Assembly (NCBI RefSeq): GCF_001421515.1
Contig: NZ_LMKM01000003.1
Span: forward strand, 188,966-252,965
Source: Pedobacter sp. Leaf216
GTDB lineage: Bacteria > Bacteroidota > Bacteroidia > Sphingobacteriales > Sphingobacteriaceae
Direction: 5' to 3'
Length of the DNA stretch: 64,000 nucleotides
The translations under genes and the position numbers were made by a program. The notes under the pieces were generated by a model. The model saw nothing but the letters and a program-made list of their open reading frames with translations, was not told the DNA's origin and did not search any database. Below, piece by piece: positions 60,411 through 64,000 of the stretch; position 1 is the stretch's first letter; each line of letters begins with the position of its first letter.

Positions 60411-61331
60411 TTAAAATATTTGTTCAGTAAATTTTTTGTATTCTTCAATCTCATATTCCGGACAGCCCCCCTTTTTGGTGGCTATAAAAGCGCCCATCCC
60501 GATTGCATTCTTTATAATGGTTTTTGGTGGCAGACCCATTTGATGACTGGCAATAAAGGCAGCCAAAAAGGAATCACCACTTCCAATGGTATCGTTAACC
60601 TTTACCTCATTTCCCCAAACATTGTAGGATTTATCATATTTATAGTACGAAGCACCAAACTCCCCTTTGGTTACAATAACTTCTGGAATTTTGAACCGGT
60701 CCTGGATAAATTTTACCTTCTCGGTTTCTCCTTTAAGTGATCCGCCAAACATGATTTGCACCATGCCAAGTTCCGCCTCATTAAACTTTACAATATCTGT
60801 TTTGGATAACAGATGACTTAACTGAACCTGATTGATAAATGGCGGGCGAAGATTAATGTCAAAGACTTTAATAGCATCTGTTTCCAATAAATTATAAAGG
60901 GTATTACGTGAGGTTTCATTTCTCGAAGCTAAACTCCCATATATAAGGTAATTAGATGGCTTTGCGTTTCTGGCAAAGTGTTCGCTTTGATCTATAAAAT
61001 CCCAGGCCACCGGAAAAACGATCTCATAACTCACTTCATTTCCATTGTTCATTTTTGCAATAACCTGACTGGTTTCATATTGCTCATCAATCTGCAGAAG
61101 CCCAGTATTTATTCCCCATTTTTCCATCAAATCGAATAGTTTCTGTCCGTTTTCATCTCTGCCAATCTTGGAGATCAGGCTTGTGCCCATGCCCAGCTTA
61201 TTGAGGTGGTAGGCAACATTTAATGGTGCTCCTCCAGGCTGTGGCCCGTCTGGCAATACATCCCAAAGAATTTCTCCATAACAGGTGGCCGGAGTAGGGC
61301 TATAGTTTGACTTATTTATCATAGTATTCAT
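60411..61331 (-). CDS. Fructokinase, PfkB family
   Basis: The 306-residue ribokinase-fold enzyme has GEILWDVLPDGPQPGGAPLN at the N-terminus, with the sugar-binding GGAP loop, and the ATP-site motif DTIGSGDSFLAAF, whose last Asp is the catalytic base. It should phosphorylate the fructose brought in by the MFS protein. The assignment to fructose comes from the locus; the family also includes sugar kinases with other substrates. It lies between the transporter gene and susC, five bases after the transporter stop. Confidence 0.9.
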   Translation of the reverse strand: MNTMINKSNYSPTPATCYGEILWDVLPDGPQPGGAPLNVAYHLNKLGMGTSLISKIGRDENGQKLFDLMEKWGINTGLLQIDEQYETSQVIAKMNNGNEVSYEIVFPVAWDFIDQSEHFARNAKPSNYLIYGSLASRNETSRNTLYNLLETDAIKVFDINLRPPFINQVQLSHLLSKTDIVKFNEAELGMVQIMFGGSLKGETEKVKFIQDRFKIPEVIVTKGEFGASYYKYDKSYNVWGNEVKVNDTIGSGDSFLAAFIASHQMGLPPKTIIKNAIGMGAFIATKKGGCPEYEIEEYKKFTEQIF

Positions 61332-61336
61332 ATTAT

Positions 61337-62671
61337 TTAGTGCATCAAAACAACATTTTCTCCAATCTGTTCAAGTGATCTTCCCTTCGTTTCCGGCATC
61401 ATTCTCCATACAAAAATCAGTTGTAAAACCATCATGGCGCAAAAGAAGAAGAAAATAGTAGAGCCACCAAGAGATTCTGCCAGGTATGGAAAGCAAAACG
61501 CAATCAGAGCCGCCATCACCCAGTGTGTAGAACTTCCAAGTGTTTGGCCCTTTGCCCTTACTTTATTCGGAAAGATTTCTGATATAAATACCCAGATAAC
61601 TGCACCTTGAGAAAAAGCAAAAAAGGCAATGAAAAGCATCACATAAAATGGAATTTCAAATCCTGTTGCATCCGTTTTCAAAAAAGCTACAGCAACAAGT
61701 CCCAGGGATACAATTAGTCCGATTGAACCGATCAGCATCAGTGTTTTTCTTCCTACCTTATCGATAATATTTATAGCCAGTAACGTGAAAACAAAATTCA
61801 CCATTCCAATACCTACAGTAGAAAGAAGGGAAGAATGCGCACCCAGACCAGCCATCTCAAATATTCTTGGTGCATAATAAATTATCGCATTTATGCCTGA
61901 GACCTGGTTGAAGAAAGCGAATAAAACAGCTAAAATAACCTGTTTATTGTATTTGCCTGAAAATAACCCTTCCTGTTTGCTGCCAGCAACTGAACCAAGG
62001 CTGGATTGTTTAATGGATGCCAGTTCTTCATTGCAGTTCAATGGGTTGATGATCCTTAAAATTTCCAAAGCCTTTTCAGTAGCACCCTTTTTTAAAATAA
62101 GCCATCTCGGACTTTCAGGTATAAAGAAAATCAATACTAAAAAGACGATCGATGGAAACGCCTGTACACCAAGCATCCATCTCCAGGAGGTATCTCCTCC
62201 CTGACTCAACAGGTAATTCGATAAATAAGAAATTAAGATTCCCAGAACTACATTGAACTGGAAAAGACCAACTAACGAACCTCTTCTGTGCGCAGGTGAT
62301 ACTTCGGAAATATAAATTGGAGCAGTTACGGATGAGATGCCCACCCCAAGACCTCCAAGTAGGCGAAATACTAAAAATACATACCAATTATCGGCTAATG
62401 CTGTTCCAATCGAGGACAATAGATAAGCTAATGCCACAAAGTAAAGCGTGTTTTTCCGACCGAAATGGTCTGAAGGACGAGAGCCTATAAGAGAGCCAAT
62501 CACCGTTCCGATAAGGGCAATGGAAATTGTAAGGCCGTGTGCAAAAGCCGAAAGGTTCCAGAACTGCTGAATCGATTTTTCAGCACCCGATATTACAGCT
62601 GTATCAAAGCCGAACAAAAAGCCACCTAAGGCCACAACCATCGACCAGGCGAGGACAGAATGTTTTTTCAT
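61337..62671 (-). CDS. MFS sugar porter family transporter
   Basis: The protein of about 444 residues has 12 hydrophobic segments and the sugar-porter signatures: GGFLFGFDTAVISGAE in helix 1, SDHFGRKNT between helices 2 and 3, PESPRWLILKKG at the end of the first half, GRKTLML after helix 8 and PETKGRSLEQI at the C-terminus. It imports a monosaccharide, here presumably fructose, by proton symport across the inner membrane. I start at 62671 (MKKHSVLAWSMV), since the 18 codons upstream lack conserved character. It is the first gene of the minus-strand fructan operon. Confidence 0.92.
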   Translation of the reverse strand: MKKHSVLAWSMVVALGGFLFGFDTAVISGAEKSIQQFWNLSAFAHGLTISIALIGTVIGSLIGSRPSDHFGRKNTLYFVALAYLLSSIGTALADNWYVFLVFRLLGGLGVGISSVTAPIYISEVSPAHRRGSLVGLFQFNVVLGILISYLSNYLLSQGGDTSWRWMLGVQAFPSIVFLVLIFFIPESPRWLILKKGATEKALEILRIINPLNCNEELASIKQSSLGSVAGSKQEGLFSGKYNKQVILAVLFAFFNQVSGINAIIYYAPRIFEMAGLGAHSSLLSTVGIGMVNFVFTLLAINIIDKVGRKTLMLIGSIGLIVSLGLVAVAFLKTDATGFEIPFYVMLFIAFFAFSQGAVIWVFISEIFPNKVRAKGQTLGSSTHWVMAALIAFCFPYLAESLGGSTIFFFFCAMMVLQLIFVWRMMPETKGRSLEQIGENVVLMH

Positions 62672-62925
62672 AAAAAGTTTATTATTGGTTAATGATTGCA
62701 AATTAGGCCAAATGGCTAAAGCCAACTATTAAAAATCTTTCAAAAACGTTAAAAAAAATACATTTAATTAAGTTACTGATTATTAATTGATTGTATCTTT
62801 GATTTGGTCGCTTATACTGTATACTTTAAATATTGTAACATAGAATATTAAATCTGGTTACATGGTATCAAGAGCCTGCTTGAGGTTCATTTCCATTATC
62901 CAAAAGATATATATAGCTTTAGTAA
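62672..62925. promoter_or_regulatory. Divergent control region of the fructan locus
   Basis: This 254-base region separates the operon from the sensor gene. TATCTTTG (62794-62801) on the plus strand is a -7 box candidate for the sensor, with a leader of about 120 bases. No exact TAnnTTTG is seen for the minus-strand operon, as expected for a promoter that needs an activator; CTAATTTG near 62700 is short by one base. A GGCTAAAGCC near-palindrome lies at about 62714. Confidence 0.5.
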
Positions 62926-64000
62926 ATGAATAACCAAATATCTTTGAAACTATTTTTTATTCAGGCATCAAAACTGTGGTTTCTGATGCTGACCATTATC
63001 CTGTTTTTCTCTGGCTGTACCAAAAATCATGAAGAGAAAAAATTTACGATAGGGTTTTCTCAATGTGTAGGATCGGATTTGTGGAGGAAGACAATGCTGG
63101 AAGAGATGAAAATGGAACTTTCCCTTCGCTCAGGCACCAATTTCATTTATAGGGATGCGAACAACAGCAGCAAAAAACAGATCGAGCAGGTTAAAGAATT
63201 AATCGATAACCATATTGACATTTTAATCATATCTCCCAATGAAGCGTCACCATTGACAGATGTCGTGGAAAAAGTATATAATATGGGTATTCCTGTCATT
63301 GTGCTCGACAGGAAAACATCTTCTTCTCAATACACGGCATATGTTGGCGCTGAAAATTTTCAGGTTGGCAGAATGGCGGGCCAGTATATTTCTAAGCTGC
63401 TCAAAGGAAATGGCAAAGTGGTGGAGATTTTGGGCCTGCCGGGATCTTCACCCGCAATGGAGCGTGACAAAGGTTTTAATACTGAATTACACAAATCACC
63501 GGGAATAAAGCTGATAACTCAGGTTTACGGAAATTGGATTGCCAATAGTACCTTTCAAGAATTAGAAAAGAATAAAGATGCAATACTACAAGCTGATGCG
63601 ATCTTCGCACATAACGACGTAATGGCCGCCAGTGCAGAAGATTTTCTTCGCCAACATAAGGATTCAAAGAACATTAAGGTAATTGGGGTAGATGCACTTC
63701 CAGGATCAGGCGGCGGGCTGCAACTCATTAGTGATGGGAAAATTGCCGCTAGCGTGCTTTATCCAACAGGAGGGAAAGAGGCCATTAGTATTGCTTTTAA
63801 AATTTTGAATAAAGAAACATTTTCAAAAGAAAATATTTTGCAAAGCTTAGTCATTGATAGTTCTTTAGTGCAACTCATGAAATTACAATGGGCCAAGGTC
63901 TCCAGTCAACAGCGAGATATCGAACGTCAGCAAACGATTCTAGCGGATCAGCTCCGAATTTATGATAATCAAAAACTAGTACTCAATGTCATCGTGATCA
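62926..64000 (+). CDS. Membrane sensor with periplasmic sugar-binding domain (BT1754-like HTCS), 5' part
   Basis: The frame is open from ATG at 62926 to the window end (358 codons, no stop). A hydrophobic segment (about 16-30) ends in FFSGC, which resembles a lipobox but may only be the first membrane anchor. Residues about 37-310 form a LacI/ribose-binding-like domain: KKFTIGFSQCVGSDLWRKTM, DILIISPNEASPLTDVVE, IPVIVLDRKT, IFAHNDVMAASAE and VIGVDALPGSGGG. A coiled linker follows, then the start of a second membrane segment (KLVLNVIVI). The layout matches fructose sensor BT1754 of B. thetaiotaomicron, a hybrid two-component regulator; histidine kinase, receiver and AraC-type domains would lie beyond the window. 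Confidence 0.88.
   Translation, partial: MNNQISLKLFFIQASKLWFLMLTIILFFSGCTKNHEEKKFTIGFSQCVGSDLWRKTMLEEMKMELSLRSGTNFIYRDANNSSKKQIEQVKELIDNHIDILIISPNEASPLTDVVEKVYNMGIPVIVLDRKTSSSQYTAYVGAENFQVGRMAGQYISKLLKGNGKVVEILGLPGSSPAMERDKGFNTELHKSPGIKLITQVYGNWIANSTFQELEKNKDAILQADAIFAHNDVMAASAEDFLRQHKDSKNIKVIGVDALPGSGGGLQLISDGKIAASVLYPTGGKEAISIAFKILNKETFSKENILQSLVIDSSLVQLMKLQWAKVSSQQRDIERQQTILADQLRIYDNQKLVLNVIVI

Overview
The window looks like a chromosomal stretch from a member of the Bacteroidota, most likely Sphingobacteriaceae close to Pedobacter. The evidence is the SusC/SusD pair, the short housekeeping sigma factor, promoters of the TAnnTTTG (-7) / TTTG (-33) type, the near absence of Shine-Dalgarno sequences, and Bacteroidota families such as DUF4290, DUF4254 and DUF2851. 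No database search was run; all names rest on reading motifs and overall family resemblance.

Layout. 1-3.6 kb: MacB/FtsX-type ABC export permeases and their ATPase. 3.7-4.9 kb: a cobalamin/haem-type binding protein without a signal peptide and a small lipoprotein. 5.0-5.4 kb: two identical tRNA-Leu genes, each with its own promoter and terminator. 5.6-9.4 kb: protein quality control (tig, clpP, clpX), interrupted by a four-helix-bundle gene. 9.5-12 kb: AMP nucleosidase, a six-unit REP-like array and rpoD. 12.3-13.6 kb: two small membrane proteins sharing a C-terminal motif plus an XRE regulator. 14-19.5 kb: sucC, lipoproteins and a regulator/membrane-protein operon ending in a DUF4173 protein. 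19.7-26.1 kb: lolD, a pre-ATP-grasp/HAD/S41 peptidase operon, dprA and cystathionine beta-synthase. 26-33.3 kb: a second REP array, murA, DUF4290, sixA, glycosyltransferase 9, DUF4254 and a PolX-like protein. 33.4-45.3 kb: a lipoprotein with a triplicated 3' region, sppA, folK, pssA, rho, pyrF, a broken GxxExxY gene, an EamA transporter, DUF2851, PspC and ankyrin proteins. 46-51.2 kb: ftsK, lolA, a small conserved gene and an MBL-fold hydrolase. 51.2-53.6 kb: tRNA-Leu(GAG), a large serine recombinase and a frameshifted histone-H1-like gene.

54-64 kb is a compact fructan utilisation locus. On the minus strand a sugar-porter MFS transporter, fructokinase, SusC, SusD and a GH32 levanase/fructanase are arranged head to tail. 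Divergent from them, and running off the window, is a membrane sensor with a sugar-binding periplasmic domain resembling the fructose sensor BT1754 of Bacteroides thetaiotaomicron. The proposed flow is surface binding and uptake by SusCD, hydrolysis by GH32, inner-membrane import by the MFS protein and phosphorylation by fructokinase. By eye this block is richer in G+C than its surroundings.

The intergenic DNA is the least explained part. It holds two REP-like arrays, a dispersed family built round a CCGAT-GAAAA-ATCGG hairpin (seven copies), a triplicated gene tail, inverted repeats next to stop codons, and several promoters placed so close to the start codon that the mRNAs should be leaderless.
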